From: Luzula sylvatica
Lineage: Eukaryota > Streptophyta > Magnoliopsida > Poales > Juncaceae
Assembly (NCBI GenBank): GCA_946800325.1
Contig: OX326957.1
Span: 1,736,001 to 1,800,000 of the forward strand
Direction: 5' to 3'
Length of the DNA stretch: 64,000 nucleotides
Position 1 is the first letter of the stretch; every line of letters starts with the position of its first letter. Below, piece by piece: positions 22,738 through 34,660 of this stretch. The notes below the pieces were generated by a model, which was given only the letters and a program-made list of their open reading frames with translations, had not been told where the DNA came from and did not search any database. Position numbers and translations under genes: made by a program.

Positions 22738-25700
22738 GACAAAAATAGTTCTCTAAAATGAGCAAAATACTTAATTTTTCATGTTTTTCTCAAAAAACTT
22801 CGTGATTGAAGACTAACACATACAAATTTCTATTTTTCCTATTTTTTGCAAAAAATCAAAAAATGAAGTCTAACACCTTCAAAAATATCAATTATCATTT
22901 TTCTAAAAAAGACCAAAATAGTTCTCTAAAATGAGCAAAATACTTCATTTTTCATGTTTTTCTCAAAAAACTCCGTGATTTAAGACTAACACATACAAAT
23001 TTCTATTTTTCCAATTTTTTGCAAAAAATCAAAAACTGAAGTCTAACACCTTCAAAAATATCAATTATCATTTTTTCTAAAAGAGTCCAAAAAAGTTCTC
23101 TAAAATGAGCAAAATACTTCATTTTTCATGTTTTTCTCAAAAAACTCCGGGATTGAAGACTAACACATACAAATTTCTATTTTTCCTATTTTTTGCATAA
23201 AATCAAAAACTGAAGTTTAACACCTCCAAAAATATCAATTATCATTTTTTCTAAAAAAGACAAAAATAGTTCTCTAAAATGAGCAAAATACTTCATTTTT
23301 CATGATTTTCTCAAAAAATTCCGGGATTTAAGACTAACACATACAAATTTCAATTTTTCCAATTTTTTGCAAAAAATCAAAAACTGAAGTCTAACACCTT
23401 CAAAAATATCAATTATCATTTTTTCTAAAAGAGTCCAAAATAGTTCTCTAAAATGAGCAAAATACTTCATTTTTCATGTGTTTCTCAAAAAACTCCGGGA
23501 TTGAAGACTAACACATACAAATTTCTATTTTTCCTATTTTTTGCATAGAATCAAAAACTGAAGTCTAACACCTTCAAAAATATCAATTATCATTTTTTCT
23601 GAAAAAGACCAAAATAGTTCTCTATAATGAGCAAAATACTTCATTTTTCATGATTTTCTCAAAAAAATTCCGGGATTTAAGACTAACACATACAAATTTC
23701 TATTTTTCCAATTTCTTGCAAAAAATCAAAAACTGAAGTCTAACACCTTCAAAAATATCAATTATCATTTTTTCTAAAAGAGTCCAAAATAGTTCTCTAA
23801 AATGAGCAAAATACTTCATTTTTCATGTTTTTCTCAAAAAACTTCGTGATTTAAGACTAACACATACAAATTTCTATTTTTCCTATTTTTTGCAAAAAAT
23901 CAAAAAATGAAGTCTAACACCTTCAAAAATATCAATTATCTTTTTTTCTGAAAAAGACCAAAATAGTTCTCTAAAATGAGCAAAATACTTCATTTTTCAT
24001 GATTATCTCAAAAAACTCCGGGATTTAAGACTAACACATACAAATTTCAATTTTTCCAATTTTTTGCAAAAAATCAAAAACTGAAGTCTAACACCTTCAA
24101 AAATATCAATTATCATTTTTTCTAAAAGAGTCCAAAATAGTTCTCTAAAATGAGCAAAATACTTCATTTTTCATGTTTTTCTCAAAAAACTCCGGGATTG
24201 AAGACTAACACATACAAATTTCTATTTTTCCTATTTTTTGCATAAAATCAAAAACTGAAGTTTAACACCTCCAAAAATATCAATTATCATTTTTTCTAAA
24301 AAAGACAAAAATAGTTCTCTAAAATGAGCAAAATACTTCATTTTTCATGATTTTCTCAAAAAATTCCGGGATTTAAGACTAACACATACAAATTTCAATT
24401 TTTCCAATTTTTTGCAAAAAATCAAAAACTGAAGTCTAACACCTTCAAAAATATCAATTATCATTTTTTCTAAAAGAGTCCAAAATAGTTCTCTAAAATG
24501 AGCAAAATACTTCATTTTTCATGTGTTTCTCAAAAAACTCCGGGATTGAAGACTAACACATACAAATTTCTATTTTTCCTATTTTTTGCATAGAATCAAA
24601 AACTGAAGTCTAACACCTTCAAAAATATCAATTATCATTTTTTCTGAAAAAGACCAAAATAGTTCTCTATAATGAGCAAAATACTTCATTTTTCATGATT
24701 TTCTCAAAAAAATTCCGGGATTTAAGACTAACACATACAAATTTCTATTTTTCCAATTTCTTGCAAAAAATCAAAAACTGAAGTCTAACACCTTCAAAAA
24801 TATCAATTATCATTTTTTCTAAAAGAGTCCAAAATAGTTCTCTAAAATGAGCAAAATACTTCATTTTTCATGTTTTTCTCAAAAAACTTCGTGATTTAAG
24901 ACTAACACATACAAATTTCTATTTTTCCTATTTTTTGCAAAAAATCAAAAAATGAAGTCTAACACCTTCAAAAATATCAATTATCATTTTTTCGGAAAAA
25001 GACCAAAATAGTTCTCTAAAATGAGCAAAATACTTCATTTTTCATGATTATCTCAAAAAACTCCGGGATTTAAGACTAACACATACAAATTTCAATTTTT
25101 CCAATTTTTTGCAAAAACTCAAAAACTGAAGTCTAACACCTTCAAAAATATCAATTATCATTTTTTCTAAAAGAGTCCAAAATAGTTCTCTAAAATGAGC
25201 AAAATACTTCATTTTTCATGTGATTCTCAAAAAACTCCGGGATTGAAGACTAACACATACAAATTTCTATTTTTCCTATTTTTTTGCATAAAATCAAAAA
25301 CTGAAGTCTAACACCTTCAAAAATATCAATTATCATTTTTTCTGAAAAAGACCAAAATAGTTCTCTAAAATGAGCAAAATACTTCATTTTTCATGATTTT
25401 CTCAAAAAATTCCGGGATTTAAGACTAACACATACAAATTTCTATTTTTCCAATTTCTTGCAAAAAATCAAAAACTGAAGTCTAACACCTTTAAAAATAT
25501 CAATTATCATTTTTTCTAAAAGAGTCCAAAATAGTTCTCTAAAATGAGCAAAATACTTCATTTTTCATGTGATTCTCAAAAAACTCCGGGATTGAAGACT
25601 AACACATACAAATTTCTATTTTTCCTATTTTTTGCATAAAATCAAAAACTGAAGTCTAACACCTTCAAAAATATCAATTATCATTTTTTCTGAAAAAGAC

Positions 25701-25871
25701 CAAAATAGTTCTCTAAAATGAGCAAAATACTTCATTTTTCAGGATTTTCTCAAAAAATTCCGGGATTTAAGACTAACACATACAAATTTCTATTTTTCCA
25801 ATTTCTTGCAAAAAATCAAAAACGGAAGTCTAACACCTTTAAAAATATCAATTATCATTTTTTCTAAAAGA
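22738..25871 (+). repeat. 18-mer version of the 12-mer HOR (about 3134 bp)
   Basis: Starts like the 12-mer at 20649, but the last third of that unit recurs at offset 3134 instead of 2089: 'gtgattctc' 22086/25220 and 'cattttTCAGGAttttc' 22606/25740. The difference, 1045 bp, is an internal duplication of six monomers (23083-24127 and 24128-25172). Marks repeating at 1045 bp are 'gaagtttaacacctcc' 23212/24257, 'gcatagaatc' 23543/24588 and 'gattatctc' 24001/25046. Confidence 0.83.
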
Positions 25872-27928
25872 GTCCAAAATAGTTCTCTAAAATGAGCAAA
25901 ATACTTCATTTTTCATGTTTTTCTCAAAAAACTTCGTGATTTAAGACTAACACATACAAATTTCTATTTTTCCTATTTTTTGCAAAAAATCAAAAAATGA
26001 AGTCTAACACCTTCAAAAATATCAATTATCATTTTTTCTGAAAAAGACAAAAATAGTTCTCTAAAATGAGCAAAATACTTCATTTTTCATGATTATCTCA
26101 AAAAACTCCGGGATTTAAGACTAACACATACAAATTTCAATTTTTCCAATTTTTTGCAAAAAATCAAAAACTGAAGTCTAACACCTTCAAAAATATCAAT
26201 TATCATTTTTTCTAAAAGAGTCCAAAATAGTTCTCTAAAATGAGCAAAATACTTCATTTTTCATGTGATTCTCAAAAAACTCTGGGATTGAAGACTAACA
26301 CATACAAATTTCTATTTTTCCTATTTTTTGCATAAAATCAAAAACTGAAGTCTAACACCTTCAAAAATATCAATTATCATTTTTTCTGAAAAAGACCAAA
26401 ATAGTTCTCTAAAATGAGCAAAATACTTCATTTTTCATGATTTTCTCAAAAAATTCCGGAATTTAAGACTAACACATACAAATTTCTATTTTTCCAATTT
26501 CTTGCAAAAAATCAAAAACTGAAGTCTAACACCTTTAAAAATATCAATTATCATTTTTTCTAAAAGAGTCCAAAATAGTTCTCTAAAATGAGCAAAATAC
26601 TTCATTTCTCATGTTTTTCTCAACAAATTTATATTTTTCCTATTTTTTGCAAAAAATCAAAAAATGAAGTCTAACACCTTCAAAAATATCAATTATCATT
26701 TTTTCTGAAAAAGACCAAAATAGTTCTCTAAAAGGAGCAAAATACTTCATTTTTCATGATTTTCTCAAAAAATTCCGGGATTTAAGACTAACACATACAA
26801 ATTTCTATTTTTCCAATTTCTTGCAAAAAATCAAAAACTGAAGTCTAACACCTTCAAAAACATCAATTATCATTTTTTCTAAAAGAGTCCAAAATAGTTC
26901 TCTAAAATGAGCAAAATACTTCATTTTTCATGTTTTTCTCAAAAAACTTCGTGATTTAAGAATAACACATACAAATTTCTATTTTTCCTATTTTTTGCAA
27001 AAAATCAAAAAATGAAGTCTAACACCTTCAAAAATATCAATTATCATTTTTTCTAAAAAAGACCAAAATAGTTCTCTACAATGAGCAAAATACTTCATTT
27101 TTCATGTTTTTCTCAAAAAATTCAGTGATTGAAGACTAACACATACAAATTTCTATTTTCCCAATTTTTTGCAAAAAATCAAAAACTGAAGTCTAACACC
27201 TTCAAAAATATCAATTATCATTTTTTCTAAAAAAGACCAAAATAGTTCTCTAAAATGAGCAAAATACTTAATTTTTCATGTTTTTCTCAAAAAAACTTCG
27301 TGATTGAAGACTAACACATACAAATTTCTATTTTTCCTATTTTTTGTAAAAAATCAAAAAATGAAGTCTAACACCTTCAAAAATATCAATTATCATTTTT
27401 CTAAAAAAGACCAAAATAGTTCTCTAAAATGAGCAAAATACTTCATTTTTCATGTTTTTCTCAAAAAACTCCGTGATTTAAGACTAACACATACAAATTT
27501 TTATTTTTCCATTTTTTTGCAAAAAATCAAAAGCTGAAGTCTAACACCTTCAAAAATATCAATTATCATTTTTTCTAAAAGAGTCCAAAATAGTTCTCTA
27601 AAATGAGCAAAATACTTCATTTTTCATGTTTTTCTCAAAAAACTCTGGGAATGAAGACTAACACATACAAATTTCTATTTTTCCTATTTTTTGCATAAAA
27701 TCAAAAACTGAAGTTTAACACCTCCAAAAATATCAATTATCATTTTTTCTAAAAAAGACAAAAATAGTTCTCTAAAATGAGCCAAATACTTCATTTTTCA
27801 TGATTTTCTCAAAAAATTCCGGGATTTAAGACTAACACATACAAATTTCTATTTTTCCAATTTTTTGCAAAAAATCAAAAACTGAAGTCTAACACCTTCA
27901 AAAATATCAATTATCATTTTTTCTAAAA
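25872..27928 (+). repeat. Mixed monomers between two HOR blocks
   Basis: About 12 monomers. The left part continues the 6-mer rhythm of the preceding block ('gattatctc' at 26091 and 'gtgattctc' at 26265 are 1045 bp after their counterparts), then breaks at a deleted monomer near 26.6 kb. The right part resembles 20.6-21.4 kb (a 'cttaatttttcatg' monomer, then 'gaagtttaacacctcc' at 27710). Confidence 0.68.
26568..26712 (+). repeat. Truncated monomer (145 bp) with 29-bp deletion
   Basis: 'gtttttctcaacaaatttat' replaces the stretch that normally contains the G+C-richer ctccggg-gaagactaacac core. The join is at 'ctcaa/caaattt'. Twenty-nine bases are lost, confirmed by the 145-bp distance between the flanking 'ccaaaatag' motifs. 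It is the only copy with this deletion that I found, so it has not been spread by HOR amplification. Confidence 0.87.
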
Positions 27929-30700
27929 GAGTCCAAAATAGTTCTCTAAAATGAGCAAAATACTTCATTTTTCATGTGTTTCTCAAAAAACTCCGGGATT
28001 GAAGACTAACACATACAAATTTCTATTTTTCCTATTTTTTGCATAAAATCAAAAACTGAAGTCTAACACCTTCAAAAATATCAATTATCATTTTTTCTGA
28101 AAAAGACCAAAATAGTTCTCTATAATGAGCAAAATACTTCATTTTTCATGATTTTCTCAAAAAATTCCGGGATTTAAGACTAACACATACAAATTTCTAT
28201 TTTTCCAATTTCTTGCAAAAAATCAAAAACTGAAGTCTAACACCTTCAAAAATTTCAATTATCATTTTTTTAAAAGAGTCCAAAATAGTTCTCTAAAATG
28301 AGCAAAATACTTCATTTTTCATGTTTTTCTCAAAAAACTTCGTGATTGAAGACTAACACATACAAATTTCTATTTTTCCTATTTTTTGCAAAAAATCAAA
28401 AAATGAAGTCTAACACCTTCAAAAATATCAATTATCATTTTTTCTAAAAAAGACCAAAATAGTTCTCTAAAATGAGCAAAATACTTCATTTTTCATTATT
28501 ATCTCAAAAAACTCCGGGATTTAAGACTAACACATACAAATTTCAATTTTTCCAATTTTTTGCAAAAAATCAAAAACTGAAGTCTAACACCTTCAAAAAT
28601 ATCAATTATTATTTTTTCTAAAAGAGTCCAAAATAGTTCACTAAAATGAGCAAAATACTTCATTTTTCATGTTTTTCTCAAAAAACTCCGGGATTGAAGA
28701 CTAACACATACAAATTTCAATTTTTCCTATTTTTAGCATAAAATCAAAAACTGAAGTTTGACACCTCCAAAAATATCAATTATCATTTTTTCTAAAAAAG
28801 ACAAAAATAGTTCTCTAAAATGAGCAAAATACTTCATTTTTCATGATTTTCTCAAAAAACTCCGGGATTGAAGACTAACACATACAAATTTCTATTTTTC
28901 CTATTTTTTGCAAAAAATCAAAAAATGAAGTCTAACACCTTCAAAAATATCAATTATCATTTTTTCTAAAAGAGTCCAAAATAGTTCTCTAAAATGAGCA
29001 AAATACTTCATTTTTCATGTGTTTCTCAAAAAACTCAGGGATTGAAGACTAACACATACAAATTTCTATTTTTCCTATTTTTTGCATAAAATCAAAAACT
29101 GAAGTCTAACACCTTCAAAAATATCAATTATCATTTTTTCTGAAAAGGACCAAAATAGTTCTCTATAATGAGCAAAATACTTCATTTTTCATGATTTTCT
29201 CAAAAAATTCCGGGATTTAAGACTAACACATACAAATTTCTATTTTTCCAATTTCTTGCAAAAAATCAAAAACTGAAGTCTAACACCTTCAAAAATATAA
29301 ATTATCATTTTTTTAAAAGAGTCCAAAATAGTTCTCTAAAATGAGCAAAATACTTCATTTTTCATGTTTTTCTCAAAAAACTTCGTGATTGAAGACTAAC
29401 ACATACAAATTTCTATTTTTCCTATTTTTTGCAAAAAATCAAAAAATGAAGTCTAACACCTTCAAAAATATCAATTATCATTTTTTCTAAAAAAGACCAA
29501 AATAGTTCTCTAAAATGAGCAAAATACTTCATTTTTCATGATTATCTCAAAAAACTCCGGGATTTAAGACTAACACATACAAATTTCAATTTTTCCAATT
29601 TTTTGCAAAAAATCAAAAACTGAAGTCTAACACCTTCAAAAATATCAATTATTATTTTTTCTAAAAGAGTCCAAAATAGTTCACCAAAATGAGCAAAATA
29701 CTTCATTTTTCATGTTTTTCTCAAAAAACTCCGGGATTGAAGACTAACACATACAAATTTCAATTTTTCCTATTTTTAGCATAAAATCAAAAACTGAAGT
29801 TTGACACCTCCAAAAATATCAATTATCATTTTTTCTAAAAAAGACAAAAATAGTTCTCTAAAATGAGCAAAATACTTCATTTTTCATGATTTTCTCAAAA
29901 AACTCCGGGATTGAAGACTAACACATACAAATTTCTATTTTTCCTATTTTTTGCAAAAAATCAAAAAATGAAGTCTAACACCTTCAAAAATATCAATTAT
30001 CATTTTTTCTAAAAGAGTCCAAAATAGTTCTCTAAAATGAGCAAAATACTTCATTTTTCATGTGTTTCTCAAAAAACTCCGGGATTGAAGACTAACACAT
30101 ACAAATTTCTATTTTTCCTATTTTTTGCATAAAATCCAAAACTGAAGTCTAACACCTTCAAAAATATCAATTATCATTTTTTCTGAAAAAGACCAAAATA
30201 GTTCTCTATAATGAGCAAAATACATCATTTTTCATGATTTTCTCAAAAAATTCCGGGATTTAAGACTAACACATACAAATTTCTATTTTTCCAATTTCTT
30301 GCAAAAAATCAAAAACTGAAGTCTAACACCTTCAAATATATCAATTATCAATTTTTCTAAAAGAGTCCAAAATAGTTCTCTAAAATGAGCAAAATACTTC
30401 ATTTTTCATGTTTTTCTCAAAAAACTTCGTGATTGAAGACTAACACATACAAATTTCTATTTTTCCTATTTTTTGCAAAAAATCAAAAAATTAAGTCTAA
30501 CACCTTCAAAAATATCAATTATCATTTTTTCTAAAAAAGACCAAAATAGTTCTCTAAAATGAGCAAAATACTTCATTTTTCATGATTATCTCAAAAAACT
30601 CCGGGATTTAAGACTAACACATACAAATTTCAATTTTTCCAATTTTTTGCAAAAAATCAAAAACTGAAGTCTAACACCTTCAAAAATATCAATTATCATT
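27929..30700 (+). repeat. Nested 1043-bp 6-mer, about 2.7 copies
   Basis: 'catgtgtttctc' monomers at 27976, 29019 and 30062 are exactly 1043 bp apart. 'gaagtttgacacctcc' recurs at 28753 and 29796. Copy-specific changes ('ctcaggg' at 29035, 'agttcaccaaaatg' near 29680) show that the copies have since diverged slightly. Confidence 0.86.
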
Positions 30701-33700
30701 TTTTCTAAAAGAGTCCAAAATAGTTCTCTAAAATGAGCAAAATACTTCATTTTTCATGTGTTTCTCAAAATACTCCGGGATTGAAGACTAACACATACAA
30801 ATTTCTATTTTTCCTATTTTTTGCATAAAATCAAAAACTGAAGTCTAACACCTTCAAAAATATCAATTATCATTTTTTTTGAAAAAGACCAAAATAGTTC
30901 TCTAAAATGAGCAAAATACTTCATTTTTCATGATTTTCTCAAAAAATTCCGGAATTTAAGACTAACACATACAAATTTCTATTTTTTAAATTTCTTGCAA
31001 AAAATCAAAAACTGAAGTCTAACACCTTTAAAAATATCAATTATCATTTTTTCTAAAAGAGTCCAAAATAGTTCTCTAAAATGAGCAAAATACTTCATTT
31101 TTCATGTTTTTCTTAAAAACACTTCGTGATTTAAGACTAACACATACAAATTTCTATTTTTCCTATTTTTTGCAAAAAATCAAAAAATGAAGTCTAACAC
31201 CTTCAAAAATATCAATTATCATTTTTTCTGAAAAAGACCAAAATAGTTCTCTAAAATGAGCAAAATACTTCATCTTTCATGATTTTCTCAAAAAATTCCG
31301 GGATTTATGACTAACACATACAAATTTCTATTTTTCCAATTTCTTGCAAAAAATCAAAAACGGAAGTCTAACACCTTCAAAAATATCAATTATCATTTTT
31401 TCTAAAAGAGTCCAAAATAGTTCTCTAAAATGAGCAAAATACTTCATTTTTCATGTTTTTCTCAAAAAACTTCGTGATTTAAGACTAACACATACAAATT
31501 TCTATTTTTCCTATTTTTTGCAAAAAATCAAAAAATGAAGTCTAACACCTTCAAAAATATCAATTATCATTTTTTCTAAAAAAGACCAAAATAGTTCTCT
31601 AAAATGAGCAAAATACTTCATTTTTCATGTTTTTCTCAAAAAACTCCGGGATTTAAGACTAACACATACAAATTTCTATTTTTCCAATTTTTTCCATAAA
31701 ATCAAAAACTGAAGTCTAACACCTTCACAAATATCAATTATCATTTTTTCTAAAAAAGACCAAAATAGTTCTCTAAAATGAGCAAAATACTTCATTTTTC
31801 ATGTTTTTCTCAAAAAATTCCGTGATTGAAGACTAACACATACAAATTTCTATTTTCCCAATTTTTTGCAAAAAATCAAAAAATTAAGTCTAACACCTTC
31901 AAAAATATCAATTATCATTTTTTCTAAAAAAGACCAAAATAGTTCTCTAAAATGAGCAAAATACTTCATTTTTCATGATTATCTCAAAAAACTCCGGGAT
32001 TTAAGACTAACACATACAAATTTCAATTTTTCCAATTTTTTGCAAAAAATCAAAAACTGAAGTCTAACACCTTCAAAAATATCAATTATCATTTTTTCTA
32101 AAAGAGTCCAAAATAGTTCTCTAAAATGAGCAAAATACTTCATTTTTCATGTGTTTCTCAAAATACTCCGGGATTGAAGACTAACACATACAAATTTCTA
32201 TTTTTCCTATTTTTTGCATAAAATCAAAAACTGAAGTCTAACACCTTCAAAAATATCAATTATCATTTTTTTTAAAAAAGACCAAAATAGTTCTCTAAAA
32301 TGAGCAAAATACTTCATTTTTCATGATTTTCTCAAAAAATTCCGGAATTTAAGACTAACACATACAAATTTCTATTTTTTAAATTTCTTGCAAAAAATCA
32401 AAAACTGAAGTCTAACACCTTTAAAAATATCAATTATCATTTTTTCTAAAAGAGTCCAAAATAGTTCTCTAAAATGAGCAAAATACTTCATTTTTCATAT
32501 TTTTCTTAAAAACACTTCGTGATTTAAGACTAACACATACAAATTTCTATTTTTCCTATTTTTTGCAAAAAATCAAAAAATGAAGTCTAACACCTTCAAA
32601 AATATCAATTATCATTTTTTCTGAAAAAGACCAAAATAGTTCTCTAAAATGAGCAAAATACTTCATCTTTCATGATTTTCTCAAAAAATTCCGGGATTTA
32701 TGACTAACACATACAAATTTCTATTTTTCCAATTTCTTGCAAAAAATCAAAAACTGAAGTCTAACACCTTCAAAAATATCAATTATCATTTTTTCTAAAA
32801 GAGTCCAAAATAGTTCTCTAAAATGAGCAAAATACTTCATTTTTCATGTTTTTCTCAAAAAACTTCGTGATTTAAGACTAACACATACAAATTTCTATTT
32901 TTCCTATTTTTTGCAAAAAATCAAAAAATGAAGTCTAACACCTTCAAAAATATCAATTATCATTTTTTCTAAAAAAGACCAAAATAGTTCTCTAAAATGA
33001 GCAAAATACTTCATTTTTCATGTTTTTCTCAAAAAACTCCGGGATTTAAGACTAACACATACAAATTTCTATTTTTCCAATTTTTTCCATAAAATCAAAA
33101 ACTGAAGTCTAACACCTTCACAAATATCAATTATCATTTTTTCTAAAAAAGACCAAAATAGTTCTCTAAAATGAGCAAAATACTTCATTTTTCATGTTTT
33201 TCTCAAAAAATTCCGTGATTGAAGACTAACACATACAAATTTCTATTTTCCCAATTTTTTGCAAAAAATCAAAAAATTAAGTCTAACACCTTCAAAAATA
33301 TCAATTATCATTTTTTCTAAAAAAGACCAAAATAGTTCTCTAAAATGAGCAAAATACTTCATTTTTCATGATTATCTCAAAAAACTCCGGGATTTAAGAC
33401 TAACACATACAAATTTCAATTTTTCCAATTTTTTGCAAAAAATCAAAAACTGAAGTCTAACACCTTCAAAAATATCAATTATCATTTTTTCTAAAAGAGT
33501 CCAAAATAGTTCTCTAAAATGAGCAAAATACTTCATTTTTCATGTGTTTCTCAAAATACTCCGGGATTGAAGACTAACACATACAAATTTCTATTTTTCC
33601 TATTTTTTGCATAAAATCAAAAACTGAAGTCTAACACCTTCAAAAATATCAATTATCATTTTTTTTAAAAAAGACCAAAATAGTTCTCTAAAATGAGCAA

Positions 33701-34660
33701 AATACTTCATTTTTCATGATTTTCTCAAAAAATTCCGGAATTTAAGACTAACACATACAAATTTCTATTTTTTAAATTTCTTGCAAAAAATCAAAAACTG
33801 AAGTCTAACACCTTTAAAAATATCAATTATCATTTTTTCTAAAAGAGTCCAAAATAGTTCTCTAAAATGAGCAAAATACTTCATTTTTTATGTTTTTCTT
33901 AAAAACACTTCGTGATTTAAGACTAACACATACAAATTTCTATTTTTCCTATTTTTTGCAAAAAATCAAAAAATGAAGTCTAACGCCTTCAAAAATATCA
34001 ATTATCATTTTTTCTGAAAAAGACCAAAATAGTTCTCTAAAATGAGCAAAATACTTCATCTTTCATGATTTTCTCAAAAAATTCCGGGATTTATGACTAA
34101 CACATACAAATTTCTATTTTTCCAATTTTTTCCATAAAATCAAAAACTGAAGTCTAACACCTTCACAAATATCAATTATCATTTTTTCTAAAAGAGTCCA
34201 AAATAGTTCTCTAAAATGAGCAAAATACTTCATTTTTCATGTTTTTCTCAAAAAACTTCGTGATTTAAGACTAACACATACAAATTTCTATTTTTCCTAT
34301 TTTTTGCAAAAAATCAAAAAATGAAGTCTAACACCTTCAAAAATATCAATTATCATTTTTTCTAAAAAAGACCAAAATAGTTCTCTAAAATGAGCAAAAT
34401 ACTTCATTTTTCATGTTTTTCTCAAAAAACTCCGGGATTTAAGACTAACACATACAAATTTCTATTTTTCCAATTTTTTCCATAAAATCAAAAACTGAAG
34501 TCTAACACCTTCACAAATATCAATTATCATTTTTTCTAAAAAAGACCAAAATAGTTCTCTAAAATGAGCAAAATACTTCATTTTTCATGTTTTTCTCAAA
34601 AAATTCCGTGATTGAAGACTAACACATACAAATTTCTATTTTCCCAATTTTTTGCAAAAA
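30480..34660 (+). repeat. Nested 1393-bp 8-mer, three copies
   Basis: Three sets of marks are each spaced 1393 bp: 'caaaaaattaag' (ttaag at 30491, 31884, 33277), 'ctcaaaatactccggg' (tactcc at 30771, 32164, 33557) and 'catctttcatgatttt' (31271, 32664, 34057). 'accttcacaaatatc' recurs at 31721, 33114 and 34507, with one extra out-of-place copy near 34163. Length is 8x174 plus 1. Confidence 0.88.
34111..34182 (+). repeat. Conversion-like patch inside a monomer
   Basis: In the third 8-mer copy, the monomer starting with 'catctttcatg' carries 'ttttttccataaaatc' and 'accttcacaaatatc'. In copies one and two the same monomer reads 'tttcttgcaaaaaatc' and 'accttcaaaaatatc'. The patch equals the monomer two units downstream (34459-34530). 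The monomer's left part and the spacing of later marks are unchanged, so a short tract was replaced without a length shift. Confidence 0.72.
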
